64,000 nt of DNA. Origin: Penelope pileata (Eukaryota > Chordata > Aves > Galliformes > Cracidae). The notes beneath the pieces were generated by a model that ran no database searches, was not told where the DNA came from, and saw only the letters and a list, made by a program, of their open reading frames with translations. Numbering within the stretch: position 1 is the stretch's first letter; every line of letters starts with the position of its first letter. The stretch covers positions 46,786 through 110,785 of the forward strand of contig WBMW01005083.1 of NCBI GenBank assembly GCA_013396635.1, written 5' to 3'. A program made the translations under genes and the position numbers. This document shows, one piece after another, positions 1 to 13,800 of the stretch.

Positions 1-1986
1 AAAAGACAGAGATCTCAATGATTTAGCAAACGGAGAATTGAATTAACAGTTAAGGAAGTTTTTTTATGATAATGTATAGATAGCTTGTGGTGTTTTTTGT
101 TTTTATAACAGAGTACAGAGTACTAGGATGATACTACTGTGGAGAAATGGCAAGGACATGGTTGCATTTCAAGCAATGGTTATAATTAAAGCTATGCAAG
201 GACATAGCTTTTGGCTATTCAGATCTTCTGGGAGGTGACACAGAAGTACAAGATTCTTGCTGATAAGTTAATTAATCTTAATTTTTGGATGCCAAGAGGT
301 AGTGCTGATACTGAGTTCAAGATGGTTGTTAGCTTTCCATGTTGTAATTGCTCATCTTTCAAAACGGTATCGTGACCATATTTTTGGAGTGCATAATAAT
401 GAATAAGGTTCTGATGCAAAAGTTCTTAGTGTAAGAGAATTTTTATGTTATATGTGTGGATTTCTGTGCTTTGATCATTTTATGTATCATCTCATAGGTA
501 CTAAAATATCTGGTTAATGATTTCATAGAAAAAGGCTTCATGGCAGAAGTAATATTCATTGCTGGATTCTTAAGATCTTTTGTCGTGGTTGTTTTTTTTC
601 ATCACTGGCCATGTTATTTTCTCTTTCTGGATTCTCCTTGGATATTTTACATCATTTCCTTGAAGAATTACAAAAATGGGAAAGTGAGAGAGGAAAAAAA
701 TGGAAATAACTGCTAGAGAAAAATGTATATGTAGTGTCACTTAACTACCTGAGGAATAGAATGACGAGTAGTCTACATATCAAAAGGTCTTTTTTTGTGC
801 AGTACCCAAAATCCTGCAGTGATGACAGTAGTTTTCAGAGTAGAGTGGAAGTGCTTATTTCAGCAGTAAAAGAGTTATTATTGGTATGAGTTATTATTGG
901 TATTTTGTTCCCTGTGGATGTACAATAAAAACAATAGGTAGTGACATAGAAAATGTACCAAGATAAAAAAATGTGTGTAAGGGAAAATATATTCTGCCCA
1001 TCATATGTTTTTGTCATCATATAGTATTTGAAATATTTGGATAATTGCAATGAGAAAGAAAAAAAGCTTTAGGCCGTTCAAATTTGTTCTTCATGGATTT
1101 GGATTTTTTTTTTTTTTTAACTCAGTGGCAGTATCTCACTGTGAATTTTCTCGCATAGTTTATTGTCGTTTGCACTGATACATCAGGAGTAGAAGCCTCT
1201 GGATAGTATTTTTCCATTATTTTCTTACCTATTCTGCTTCAAAGAGAGTTTAACAGTCTTTCCACAATAACAGCATTCTCACTCTGTTTTGTAGTCATTT
1301 CCAACGGATTACTGTTGAGTTCATTTCATTGTCAGTGGTATCAGTGCACCAACATAAAGTAGAAGTCTGAACTGAAATTGCAACTGGTTACAAAATGGTG
1401 CTTCTTTCCTTCAAGTTGTCTGTTGCAGTGTACACTGTATCAGTTTTACATGTTTTGGTACTTGTGTTTAGATTTTTTTATCTGATTTACATCAAGAAAT
1501 CCTTAAGAAATAAGCAGGTAATTTCACCTTTTAAGAAGTCATTGACAGGATTTTATATAGTCTTTTACATGTCTTAGATAATTAGTGGGTTGCCACTGGT
1601 TTTGATGTATATTACTGGACATATGCGTAGGTTTTTAAAGGTTTGAGTGAAACTGCTCCTTTTACTTTAAACAATCAGAAAATTAATGCAATGCTAAATT
1701 AGTTAATGGTCATAACAATTAAGACCAATAGTGATGTGGGTCTCAATTATTTAAAAATTCTTTCAATATACTGGAGGAAACAGCTAATTCAAGTTACTTA
1801 CCTATGAATGCTTGCCATTGACTTAGTAAATTCTTGGGTTTTTTTATGCAGATATACATTTCAGTGGGTAAACTGGGTCTGTTGAATCATTAGTAAAACC
1901 AAAACCAAAGCGTTTTATTCTCTCTTGAATTTTGTTTTTGGGAAAGTTACTATAAACTAGAGATCCAAATTAAAAAGCTGTCGTGG
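1..1986. other. AT-rich stretch, no gene seen
   Basis: No open frame here resembles a known protein; the frames are short and lie on both strands without consistent coding character. The only simple-sequence feature is a run of 15 T at 1104-1118. No CR1, LTR or mariner similarity was recognised. Intergenic or intronic DNA is the best reading. Confidence 0.6.
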
Positions 1987-2020
1987 TTTTTTTGTTTGTT
2001 TGTTTGTTTGTTTGTTTTTT
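1987..2020. repeat. (TTTG)n microsatellite
   Basis: About six perfect TTTG units (1991-2014) lie between short T runs. This is a simple repeat that is probably length-variable; no function is implied. Confidence 0.9.
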
Positions 2021-5000
2021 AATCAGTATGTTCATTTGGAGAACTCAATCTTCTATATCTGATCAGAGCAATCCATATATTTATACTTAACAACCAGAAG
2101 TGAATAGCTTTAAGGGCAGAAGTCGTAGAGCTCTCCATGATAAATCCTTCCTTTCTCAGGAAGAAGCTCTGACTAACTCCAGCTGCACCTGAATTTCTGG
2201 ATTTCCCAAATTCAGCTATTTCAACTACAATTGTTTGTAGTGCAGGTAAGATAAGGAGGAGCAAGAAGTATCAGAGTGCAACAATGGGAGCTGCTCTGCT
2301 TTTGTGCTTGTACATGGGTTCAGCTTTCCCTATACTTAGTTCTGCTTCTGATTTTTATTTTGCCATGAGCTCTGGTACTCCTCTCTGTGTCTGCTTTTGT
2401 GGTCAGCCGTGGTTCATTTACATGTAGTTCTGTGCCTGGGAATGATACAAGTCTTTATACTGGGAGAGAGTCACAATCATCTCATACTAAGTTAATAGTA
2501 GGACTACAATAATTTTTTTTTCCTTTGGCTTTAATCTTCATCGTAAGTGCTAAAGAAGTTGCTTCTAAAAATTTTCTGATCATTTTTAATCTAGCTTGGG
2601 TTGAATTCAGTGAGATTCATCTTAAAGCAGAAGTGTTAAAGGAAATCCAGGTTAAAGTATTTCAAAGTTGCCCCAACTGCAGTTATTTTGAACCTTTTAT
2701 TTGCTTGTATGTTCTCCGTTACCTAATTATATTGCATTAGGTGATTTGTGATTTCCTTATTTTGCTTAAATATATCAAAAGATGAATTACTGGAGAATGT
2801 TGCCTATGAGTATAATGAATTCATGAGCACTGTGAGTGGTTAATAGCTTTACAAATCACACAGAGAAAACCCAGAATTTATTTCAACACCTCATTGGTTA
2901 TCCTTGCTAAGCCAGCAGTTCCCATAGTTCTGGATTTTTTTTTCTTCTGTCAGCTAAACTAGTAACAGAACTACTTTATTAAAATATGGTTTTGCGTGAG
3001 CTTATTTATTATCTAGACAAAAATAGATGCTTGGTGTATGTGTGTTTCAGGATTTTATCCTGTGTGCTTATGTTTCATATCATCCTTTCTTGTTTGCAAA
3101 ACTACTGGAAATGTTATAGAAACTTAGAAGTGCATTTTCAGCAAAATGACATACAGAAAAATGCAGGTACTCTTACTTCTTGAAAAGGAAACATTATGAT
3201 GGACGACATGTCAACTTAACAGATTTAATGAATAAAAGGAAAGCAACCCAATGGACTTTTTGACAAGCATCTGCGCATATGATTGATTTATCTTGAGCCC
3301 TTCATCTGGCTGCTGATGGGCAGAAATCCACTTCCACTGCACAATAAAATGGGTGAATGAAGGAGCTGCCATGTTTTTGGTGTGCAACCAAAACTTGAGT
3401 TATAAAATGTTTTTTTTGACTCGAGATACATATGAGTAGAATTCATGTCATTCACCCTCAACAGTAGTTGTCTTCTTGGTTGCACTGTGGGATATTTCAC
3501 TTACACTGCTCTCATGTGGATTTCCCAGCCAGCTGCAGCAAATATAAACTCTGTAAAAATGCAATTGCCTTGCAGTTACAATGCGTGGGAACAGAGAGGA
3601 GTTTTTGTATAGCTCCTGGTCTTCACCCGTGCCAAGTGCAGTGCAGGATCAATCATAGGCAGTGCCACTGTACTGACACGGAACACAGTGACTCCTGCTG
3701 TGCTAGTCCTCAGCTCCATTTTGTTCTCATTTGTGCATAGCACAAGGTGTGATTTTTGGTGAGTAGCTCATGGAAACTTAGTGAGGGGAGTATCAGAGAG
3801 CTGAATGAAAAGAAAGTGGTGCTGTAATGAGGAAAAGCAGAATTTAAAGGTACTCTTCTGAATCATTTCTGCATCGAAGATCCATTTGAAAGAGCTCAAT
3901 AGTCAGCAAGACACTGTGATTTCTAATCGTCATTCATTTCAAATACATATTCTGGGTGTTATAAGGCAAAATATGAACAGGAATTTTAGAAATTTATTTA
4001 TTTATTTTTAATCTTTTTGTATGTTGATTCTGTATCTTGAGGGGATAGGGTGGAGGTTTTGGGGAAATAAATAGCATTTTTGTCTTGATGATTCACTTAT
4101 TTCAGACATACTGAAATGGTAACAGGTCAGTTCTAGATAGTATTCAGCAAGAGTTGGTTAGAAAAGTGAATATTTTAACAAAAGTGACCAAGAATTTTCT
4201 AAGGGAAAAAAAAGAACAAACTAGCACATCCTTCAGTGTTACCATCTTCAGAGGTCTTCAAAGAAGTATCACAAACTCCTTGCAGATGCTAGGAGGATGG
4301 GCTATGAAGTCACTGTTCCCTACACATTCTCATTAATCTAAAGAGACTTTTATTTCAGTTGGAAATCTGAAAAGAATTTTTATTCACATGTAAGAGTGTG
4401 AATAATTGAAATATAACATGTTGTTAAATACGAAGTAAGGCCAACATGCTGTAGCAGGCAGAGGGACAGACACTGTTCTGGGCACGCATCTGGCTTCTGA
4501 GACAGTGTGGACACTGGGAAAAAGCACATGCTTTTAGTTTGAGCTTTCACAGGATGTTCCCGTGAAATGGATGCATTAGTTCCAGTCCTGGGGGTCTGCC
4601 ATTCTGAATGCCTGAAACATGAGCAGCTAAAAATGCAGCCCATCATTAGGTAACTGATAAATCTCCATGATAATCTGTTTTCATCCACGTTTTCAAATAG
4701 ACAGGGAGACTTTTCTTACCCTTTTGCTGTTTGATTTGGATTCTTTTTCTCTGAAGTTGTCTGACAGCAAAAGTTAACTTTCTCTTATGCAAGAACTAAA
4801 TTAGATTCTGTATTCATAGAACACACACTTAATATTTTTTAGTCGTATAATTTAAATGCAAATGACTCTTAGGCTTTAAATGAATCATGTGCTTTACTAA
4901 ATAAGTACCAAAATAGTGAGCAGGGACATGAGAGTTGGGAGGAAGCTCTTCTGTAAAAAGCACATACTAGCTCTGTCTTCTTGCCATGGTCGTAGGGCTA

Positions 5001-7814
5001 GCTGATCCAAAGTACTGCACTGTGAAATAATAAATTTTAATTGCCTTGTTTACAGCATGGCAAATTTGTGAGTTAAACATAATTTATGTAAACCTGTTGT
5101 ATGAGGCAAGAGGATGTGGACAGTAGGTAGACTAGATGGATTGTATTACTAAATCCAGAAAACAGCATTCAATTAAATGAAAATTAAATTTTCAAGAAAT
5201 ACGATTATTTTTTATACAAATGTGATTAACTTATTGCTTTTAATACCTTCCACTGGGAAAAAAAAACACTTGTAATACAATTACAGCAAATGAAGCTAAA
5301 TTATTTTGTGTTTAAAGATTTTTTTTTTTAAAAGCATTGTGACTCCTTGCTAATTGGACAGATTTTTTTAAAATACATTCGTCTCTAACATGTTTAACAT
5401 GTTTAAAAAAGATAAAAAGCCATGCTTTTACACTAAAAATGCTTATTTTGAGCATGGTAAGCATTAAATTATTAGGAAAATTATAGGAGAATTTTGGGGT
5501 GGGCATGGATCATTTACTTTTGACCTTGGCAGTAGTACTTTTTACCAATTTCCAAGTATAGCCCTAGAACAAAAGTGTCAGCTTCATTGCTTCTAACTCC
5601 TTGATAACACACAAATCTCAAAAGTGTGACAAATACCTTTAGTTCTTCTGCAGTCATCTGCTTCTATTTCGACATAATAAATGCTTTTATTTTACAAATT
5701 TACACACATATGAATTCTGCAGGTGTTTTTGATGTATGCTTTAATATGTACCTGAATCAGAGATAATACAATTGCTCTTGATGGTCAAAAAGATAGCTTA
5801 GCGCATGTGATATGGTCAATTTGCTACTGCTGTAGGCGTTCACTCACAGCTGTATGATGCCTGTGCTTTTATGTTTGAATAGATGTGATTGTATCAACCA
5901 TTTTACTGGTTATTATTGTTTATGACAAACAGCATGAAGATTTCCTTAATTTAATTTCCAGCAAAGAGGAACCCTGTCAGGGTTGCATAATCTTGATATG
6001 ATTCTGAAAGTTGTCCTGTACTGTATGCATTAGCATTTTTCCACAGATGATCTTGGAAAGAACTCTACCTTACCAATCTAATTTCTGCTTTTATTATAGG
6101 TTCTCCTGAAAGCATCCAAGATTACTGTTATCCTAAATGCATTTTTTTTTTATTTCAGTGGCAGCACTTACAAGTGCACAAAACATCTTACATATGCCTT
6201 TAGTGGCATAGCAGTAAAAGTCTTTATCATTTCTATTTCTTTTTCTCTTTTGTGTGATTGGTTTATGATACCACCCAATCCTTTTTACAGCTAAAGGGAG
6301 TATTTTGCTATTCATGCCTTTTATTTTTCCTCTCTCTATTTAAAATTGCCTGAATGAGAAACTTTGCGACTGTTTTTGGAGACAGGTAATAGGACTTTAT
6401 GATTGGAGACAGATAATAGGTTAAGTGCAATGTGGGAAAATCGTGACAGCTGCAATGCACAGCTCTCAATATGTAGCTTCTGGGAATGATGCAGATGTGG
6501 GAAATACTGTCATCAGGACAGTGCTTGTGAATGTTACCTTCAGTGTATGAAGGCCACAGGTGGAGGCCTTCAGTCCCAGCTCTCCCCTGGCAGTAGTGAC
6601 ACAAAGCTCCACAGTAGGGCCCTCAGGAGCCTGGCAAGTGGAAAATGGCCACGAGGCCGCATTTCTGGGCCACGTGGCTGAGTGTGATCAAATGGCTCTG
6701 AAAAGTGGCTCTGGATGACTGCGCCTCTAGGGCAGGTGAAAAGGAATTGTTTAACACCATGTGAAGTAAAGGAGGTGTGAGAGGAGTTTCTGGACTGCTT
6801 AGAAAATCATAAGCAAGAAAACTCATGCTCCAAGGAGGATTCAGAGCTACGAATGTGTTTTGCATGGTGGCCTCATGCATATGCTAAGTGGGTAACGTGG
6901 CATGAAAAAGCACAGTTTGACTTTCCAGAAGGTCAAGAAATTAGATATACGGTGTCTGTGGCAGAAAACTAGAGGATCCACATCCTAGGAGCAAAATGTA
7001 CTGCATTATATAAAACCCTGCTGTTACGGCGGTTTTCTGACCTAAAATCTCCTGCAGACTGGGCAGAAAGAGGAACTTTCTTTTTATTTCGTTAGCTGCA
7101 ACTTTTTTCTTTGTTATTGTTGATTTTGTTGATTTTTGTTGTTGTTTTGTCTTAAAGATTTGGACTTTGAAGAAAAAGCAAAAAGGAAGATTCAAAAAAA
7201 ATCAAACATAATAAGAAAGTGGCAGAAATAAATAAGAAGAAACGAATGAGAGAAGCTGCTGTAGTGCAAGGATGTAGAGTCTTGCTGATATACAGTACAC
7301 CCTGGAAATTTTCAGCAGAATTTAGATTGATTTTGGATCAAACATTTTTTCTCAATTTGTCTCCAAAATTTTCACATTTTACACATTTTACAAGGATGTT
7401 TTTCAATAATTTTAGTAATTATGTTCCTTTAAAGCACTGAAGGCTTATGCAGACCTTGGAACCAACTACAAATAATAAAATTTGAATAAATGAAAATAGG
7501 CCTTCCATATGGAAATTAATCTTATGTCAATAGAAATTTGGATTGTGAAGTTTCAACAATTCCCATCTAAAATACACTTGCTGTTAAGAATATCATAGTC
7601 TATTTGCTAAGTAAAACATGATCATGCTTTAATTTCTGGAATTAGGTTTCACATTCTTTCTTGTTTTGATGAATGCTTTGCTGGTGAAGAGCTTACCTGA
7701 CCTACAAAGATGTCATCATTTTATTTTCAGTTAGTACTTACTGCTCATGTACCTTGAGACTGCCACAATTTAAAAAGCAATTGTGTCACCACTTCAGATG
7801 TAAAGGCTACAAGC
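2021..7814. other. AT-rich stretch, no gene or recognised repeat
   Basis: Many small frames but none recognisable as protein. A good splice-donor match (CAG before GTAAGA) occurs near 2245, but the preceding sequence gives no convincing exon. A duplicated palindromic motif (AACATGTTT, twice) lies near 5388-5404. The longest frame, about 100 codons on the minus strand at 4380-4688, has no recognisable domain. Confidence 0.55.
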
Positions 7815-7860
7815 AAAAAAAAAAAAAGAAAAAAAAAGAGAGAGAGAGAAAAAAAAGAAG
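7815..7860. repeat. 46-bp pure polypurine tract
   Basis: Only A and G occur on the plus strand across 46 bases: A-rich at both ends with a (GA)n core. It is low-complexity sequence that inflates an apparent lysine/arginine-rich frame, which should not be read as a gene. Confidence 0.85.
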
Positions 7861-10800
7861 TGCTTTTGTTTCAGGAACCCCACAAAAAGCATTTGGAGAG
7901 ACTGTACCAGTTTCATTGGGCTCGGGATCCTCACAGGATATTCATTTGCAGGAGCTACTCAGAAGTGAGATCAGTGAGGGAGACTGCTCCCTTTCGTCCT
8001 TCCCACACCGTTTTCCATCACTTCTCTCAGCCAGGCAGCTGCACATACAGAGCTGGGGAGGAGGCGGACAGTGAAACAAACAAAAAACAGAGAGTGATGT
8101 TAACACTTTTCCCAATCAGAATGTCAGTGCTTTTGTTTTTCTTTTTTTTTTTTGGTGCATGTTCCAGATTTTATTGTAATGTTGACTTAAGAAACACCTT
8201 TTGTTTTTACATCTGGAATAAAAGGTCACTTTGAAGAACTGTATGCATTGGGACACATTTATCTTGCAGAAGTATAATACTTCCTTGGCCAGGATGATGT
8301 GTAGCCTGAAATCATAGATGACCTATGGAAAAACGAAAGGATACACCTCCCTATTTCTGGCAGCTTTTCCTGTCCTAACTGATGTTGAAGCTTAACAGCA
8401 TATGCTGCCAGAGCTGATCAAGAAATCACAGTTGCCAAAGGCCTCTGGTTTCTTCTTCATATCAACCATCACCTGCCTTCTGGCACCACGCTTCATGCTG
8501 CTTTTTTTCTCTTGCAGTGATTATGTTGCTCATTTGACGCGTGGTAAATTGATTTATCTTGCTGAACTGTAAGGGGTTAACCTGACAAAGGAGACAAATT
8601 GCTTCACGTTGGGCTCATACATCCATTTGGCTCACCCAAGGGGTGCGAGCTGGTGCCAGAGCTGGTGCCTGTGGCATTGCAAGGCTATAGGGTGCCCCTG
8701 TGAGCGTCAGGAAGCTCTGCAGCACTCCTGCGTTTGTCTCAGGAAAACATCAGCATTTGTATTTTTTTCCTAGGTCTCTTTCATCCTCCTAGAAGTCTCA
8801 GACGATTTCAGCTTTTTGCAGAAAAGACAAAGTTTTCTATCCAGTAAATTATATGTTATGTGCCTAACTACCTCTTTTCTATTTAGCAAAGGAGGCAGAA
8901 AAGTACTATGAAAATAGCAACACGCATTTAATGCTTGGTGGGACGGCAGTTGAAATAGTAAAGCCAGCAAATAGTGTTTGGTAAGATTCACATCAAGTAA
9001 GAAAGAGTAAATAGATATTAGCTTCCCAATACATGGAAAAACTGGATTTTTTTTCACCTGTTAATGTGATAGAGTGATTGCAGGTCTGCTTAATCATACT
9101 GCTGTATTAATTGCTTATTAGTATTCTGTATGTGATAGCTTCATAAAGAAATTTGGCTGCAATGACCACTTGCTATTCAGTACTTGTTTATTGTAAGTCT
9201 GTACTATAATGTGCTGTTGCATTGTCAGATTTCCAGGGCAAGGACTCCTTGTTTTGACACCTTTTCACCATTACTCAGTGCTGTGCATGCTCAGATTATT
9301 CTGGCTGTATAAATAGCAGTTGACTCTCTGTGTACTTGTGCATGGGAGATGGAGAAAGAAGAGGAGAGGGAGAGTGGCAAGGAGATAGAAGGAAAGAAAT
9401 ATTGCCCTCAAACAGTAGCTGAAAAACAGCAGGGTTCCCAAAAATAGTATGCTGAGAGTTCTGCTACCTGGATTGGCAGTATGGAAATTGGGTACATTAT
9501 TTGTTGTAATCTGCTGGTGGTTAAGTTTTCATTTGGAAAGGAGACTGCAGGTTTGGAGCTACATAAAAGCTGAATGTTTTATAATACTGTGTGCTGAAAG
9601 GGAATAAAAAGAAATTTAAATATCAAAAATTCATAAGCAACACAGCCTTTTCCTGCCAAATTTGACATGTTTTTAGTCCAGTGGAGAAAGAATAATCAAA
9701 CCTACTTGCCGCCTTTATTTACTCTTGAAGTATTTGCCCCAAACTTTTGAATCAGACAAAGTACAGTGTATATGAATACTGACCACCATGCAGCTGCTGA
9801 TTAAAGGTCATGTAACTCACAGTAGGTTGCTCTAATTTTGCACTACACATTTTTTAGACATTCTGATAGTCCTTTTCTCCAGCAGCAGAATATGAAGTGT
9901 AAATAGTTCATTGCAGGTTTGTGACTGGGCTGTAGAGGAGTTGTCCTGCTCTGACGGCCACTTAAGTAATATATGATAGCGGAAAACCAAGAAAACCATG
10001 ATATCTTTCTTCACTATCAGCTGTCAAAGGAAAGATAGCACTTGGTAGCATTCAGTTACCCGGATTCCTACTTTTGATACATTAGATTTTGAAAATGAAA
10101 TAAAGAACTTTTGTCTATCATTGTCTGTGTGACAAAGGGACAGTGGAGTTGAGTATGGCAATGCAACAAGCAGTAGTAATAGGCAGAGGTGCTACCTCTT
10201 AGAAAGAAGCTAGTGTTTGGCAGAAGTACGGTGTTTATTTTTGTGAGCAATTGCTTTTTAAATTTTTCATATTATCTACATGGAGAGTAGGTACACCTTG
10301 TACATTGGCATATATGAAGTGCTTGTATATTGACATAGTATTCTTTTATTTGTGTAAGTCATGGGTGGTATAAGGAAATTAGTGTTTCATCTACTGAAAA
10401 CTGCATCAGTTCTCCAGTATTGACATATCTGGGGGGACAGGCTTAAGAAAACACTGCAGGCAAGAACAGAATGAAAATTCAAATAACATTTGTGTACATT
10501 GAAGTAACTGCTGCTAATCAAGGTCTCCTGTGTGCGTAGGGTTTCCTTTACCATTACTGTTTTTATGCAGCTTTTGATTTTGCACTTTTCTGTCTACAGG
10601 AGTGAATGCTGCGCACCAAGAAGGAGGCACTGCTCTTTGCTACAGCCCCGTTGCTGCAATAGAGTTGTGCTGGGTTGCACATGAGCACCACCACTTCTCC
10701 CAGCTATGGGCAGGCAGGTCAAGGTGGATGAGCTAGTACGGCTCACCACTCTTCCAGTTGCAGGCCGCCTATAAAGGCCACAGTAGTGTGTGAGGCACAT

Positions 10801-13800
10801 GGGAACAGGTAGAAAGTGCCAACCCTTATTCACGTCCTGACCCACAGGCTCAGAGACAGAACTTAACAAGAGGTCCAGGGTGTGCAAGCTGCCCATTCTG
10901 CAGCTGACAGAACCAATGTTCTTGTCCTTGAAATAAACACTACAAAGCACTGGCAGCTGTTTTTCTTCTGTCAGTCAGTTCCCAAAGTCTTCTCTGACTT
11001 GCAGTCCCCAGGGGAATTTATCGTGTCTTTCCAATTGCCATTTCTGCTGGCTTACCCTTCTGTATTCCTTCTTGGATTTTTGACATTTGCCTCAACTGTA
11101 CCCCATGGAAAGCACTGAGGATACTTTAATGTGGTGGTGAGTCATCACATTAGAATATGTGTCATGGTCTTCTGTTGCTGTGTAGTTCATTTATTTTACA
11201 ATGATTCTGAGCTGAGATGTACTTTGTAGTAGTTTGGTAAAATTGCCAGGATTTTTTTATGGACAGATAGTTTCACGGGCCTTAATAATTTGATGACTTC
11301 TGATTCTATTTGGGCTAACACTGGGTTATAATAAAGGAAGCAGAACTGGTCCATACAGCTAGAACAGGTCTCAAATGAAAATTATTAAAATGTAAAAGAT
11401 TATTAGGTCTTTTTTTTTTTTCAGTTGATGTTTCCAGAAGAATATAACATTGCAAACAGGATGCAGCCTTAAAAATGTCACAAATAAGTACATCAATAAT
11501 CTAAGTCCTCCTCTCTCTTCTCCTTTCCCTCTCTTTTCCCTCCCTTTCTTTTCTGCCTACATGAGACTTGGCATGGCACAGAAATTTAATGATTTTACTG
11601 TGATAATAAAAGTCTGTCATGGAATCTTCTGACCTTTGTTTTTCTAAACTGTGAGTGGATGATTAATCTCATCCCTTGGTTTTCTCCTCCTCAGGAGAAC
11701 TTCAGCCCCAGCTTATGCAGGAAGAACTGAAATGTGTTATTTCTGTTCTGAATCTCCCAAACAAAAGTGCAGCTTACAAAGCACATTCTCATTTGATGAC
11801 CTTCCATTCAAATGTTTTTCTAACTTATTGTGTTTGCATTTATATATAGTTACATACACTTTGAGGAAGCTTACTGCTGGATCAACTCTGATACATGGGA
11901 AAGTGTTTCTTTGCCATCTGCAGTTATTTCACTTTTCATCATTCTGTATGTGATATTCATATATAGTAAACTCAGTAAGAAATATTTCAGTACAGAAATG
12001 CATAAAAGGCCTACCTTTCCAAAAATTAGGGATGTATAACTTTAACCTAATGCAGTATGGCAGTATGAACAGATGGATGTCATATTTGCATTATTCACCA
12101 TTTCTTTTCTTTTACAATTAAAGAAGCCATGCTATCTATCTGTAACTTTGATTCTTCAAAGCATGTATTTGCTTTGATTGATTGCAGTCTGTTAATCTGG
12201 CAGATGTTATCTGTGCTTATAGTAAGTCTTTTGAGAGTGTTTGTCACAATTTTCTGAATGCAAATTTCTTTGGGAAAAAAAAATTTCTTAGTTCTAGCAG
12301 AAAGTTGCATGTCTGGTCTAATCTCAAAAATGTGGTCTCTGATAAAGTCATTGCTCTGTATGATCGGAAGTGTTCTTAAGAACTTGCCAGTGTTTTTTCC
12401 ACAAACAAACAAAATCTAGCTTTCTTAATCAGATAGCGTACAATTAAGACACATTTATCTTTCTGTATATGTAAGCTGCATAAAAAGTTTGCTAGTTTTC
12501 AAAAGAGTGAAATACATTAAAATATGCTGGTCTTATTGGACCACTTGTTTGCATGTTTAAACCAATTACTAATTTTTTTACAGCTGAAACTTTACCAGAA
12601 TTTTGCTTGTGTAAATATTTTCTTCCATGGAGCTACAGCCATACAACTGCTGGTGGCTGAAATTTTAGCAGAGATACAGGTCCTTGTTTTTTGATTCCTT
12701 CATTTTAGCACATGCATCAAATCATCGTTAGTCTTTCCCTCTCAATGGTGTTCAGTAGGATGTTTGTATGAAGGCCCAAGAGAATAAAACCATACAAAAC
12801 CAAGAGTAGTACAGACTATTTTTTATCAGGAAAACAGAAACAAGATAGTCAGATTTTTTTATTTTTTTGTCTGATATGTCGGGAAACAGAGAAAGTAGCC
12901 TCTACCTTAGAACTTTCTCTTCTACACTCCATTTTGTTCTCTCTAGTGCCTGTCTCTGTGAGCTCAGTTGCAGTGAACAAAATCTCTACTGAGCAGGTAT
13001 ATGATGGTGTAAGAACTTCATGGTGTGTTTAAGCGAAAATATATGTAACTATGGCGACTTGTTAAGACAACATACGAGAGCTTGTTTCAAGATGGAAGGT
13101 GAGATACAGCCCCTTTAGGCAGTAGCCCACAGTTGCAGTATCTTGAGTGTTGGATCACACCGCAACCAAAGCAGCACCTTTTTTTTCTGAATAATCATAT
13201 CGTTATTTGTCTAGTAAGAGAAGATCTTTGATTCAGTCCTGTGCAACAGGATTACTAAGATTTCTTCTCCGATTCAAGTTCTCTCGGTTAAATTAGACGG
13301 CCTGAGGGCCATAAAAGCTGTAGGATGATGGATATTGGCGCCTATACGTTATTTCAAAATAATGGATTTGTGTCCATGAACACACACCAGTCTCCACTTC
13401 CCATCTGACTCCCTTTTTTAAAGTTTTTTGCAACAGCCATGCCACAAAAAAATGAGGCTTCAATACAGTGACACTGAATCAGGTTTCTGTCTTCCAACAT
13501 ATACTAAATGAGAACAATGTGCATTGTATTTTCTCATTAACATTGGATTTTTTACTTTTTTAAATTTTATATCCTCTCCTATGTTTAGTCTGTGGGTTGG
13601 TCCAATGTTTTTTATGGTCAGTGTTGCAAATGGAGTCTGTGGAAATATGGTGCCCTAAAATTAGAGCATCTACAGCACACCATGAAGTCAATAGTATTGA
13701 ACTGGGTTCTGCAGCCAAGCCCCATTTCCTGTTAATTACAGTTTTAGGGCTGTTTTCATCTCTTATTAAAGGCAATTACTTTTCTACAACAACGTCTGAG

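Noticed and set aside
7754..8074. Lysine/arginine-rich 106-codon protein
   Set aside because: The basic stretch is the translation of the polypurine simple repeat at 7,815-7,860.
9300..9420. Promoter at TATAAATAG
   Set aside because: A lone TATA-like word in AT-rich DNA without a CpG-rich context or a downstream gene is not enough to call a promoter.
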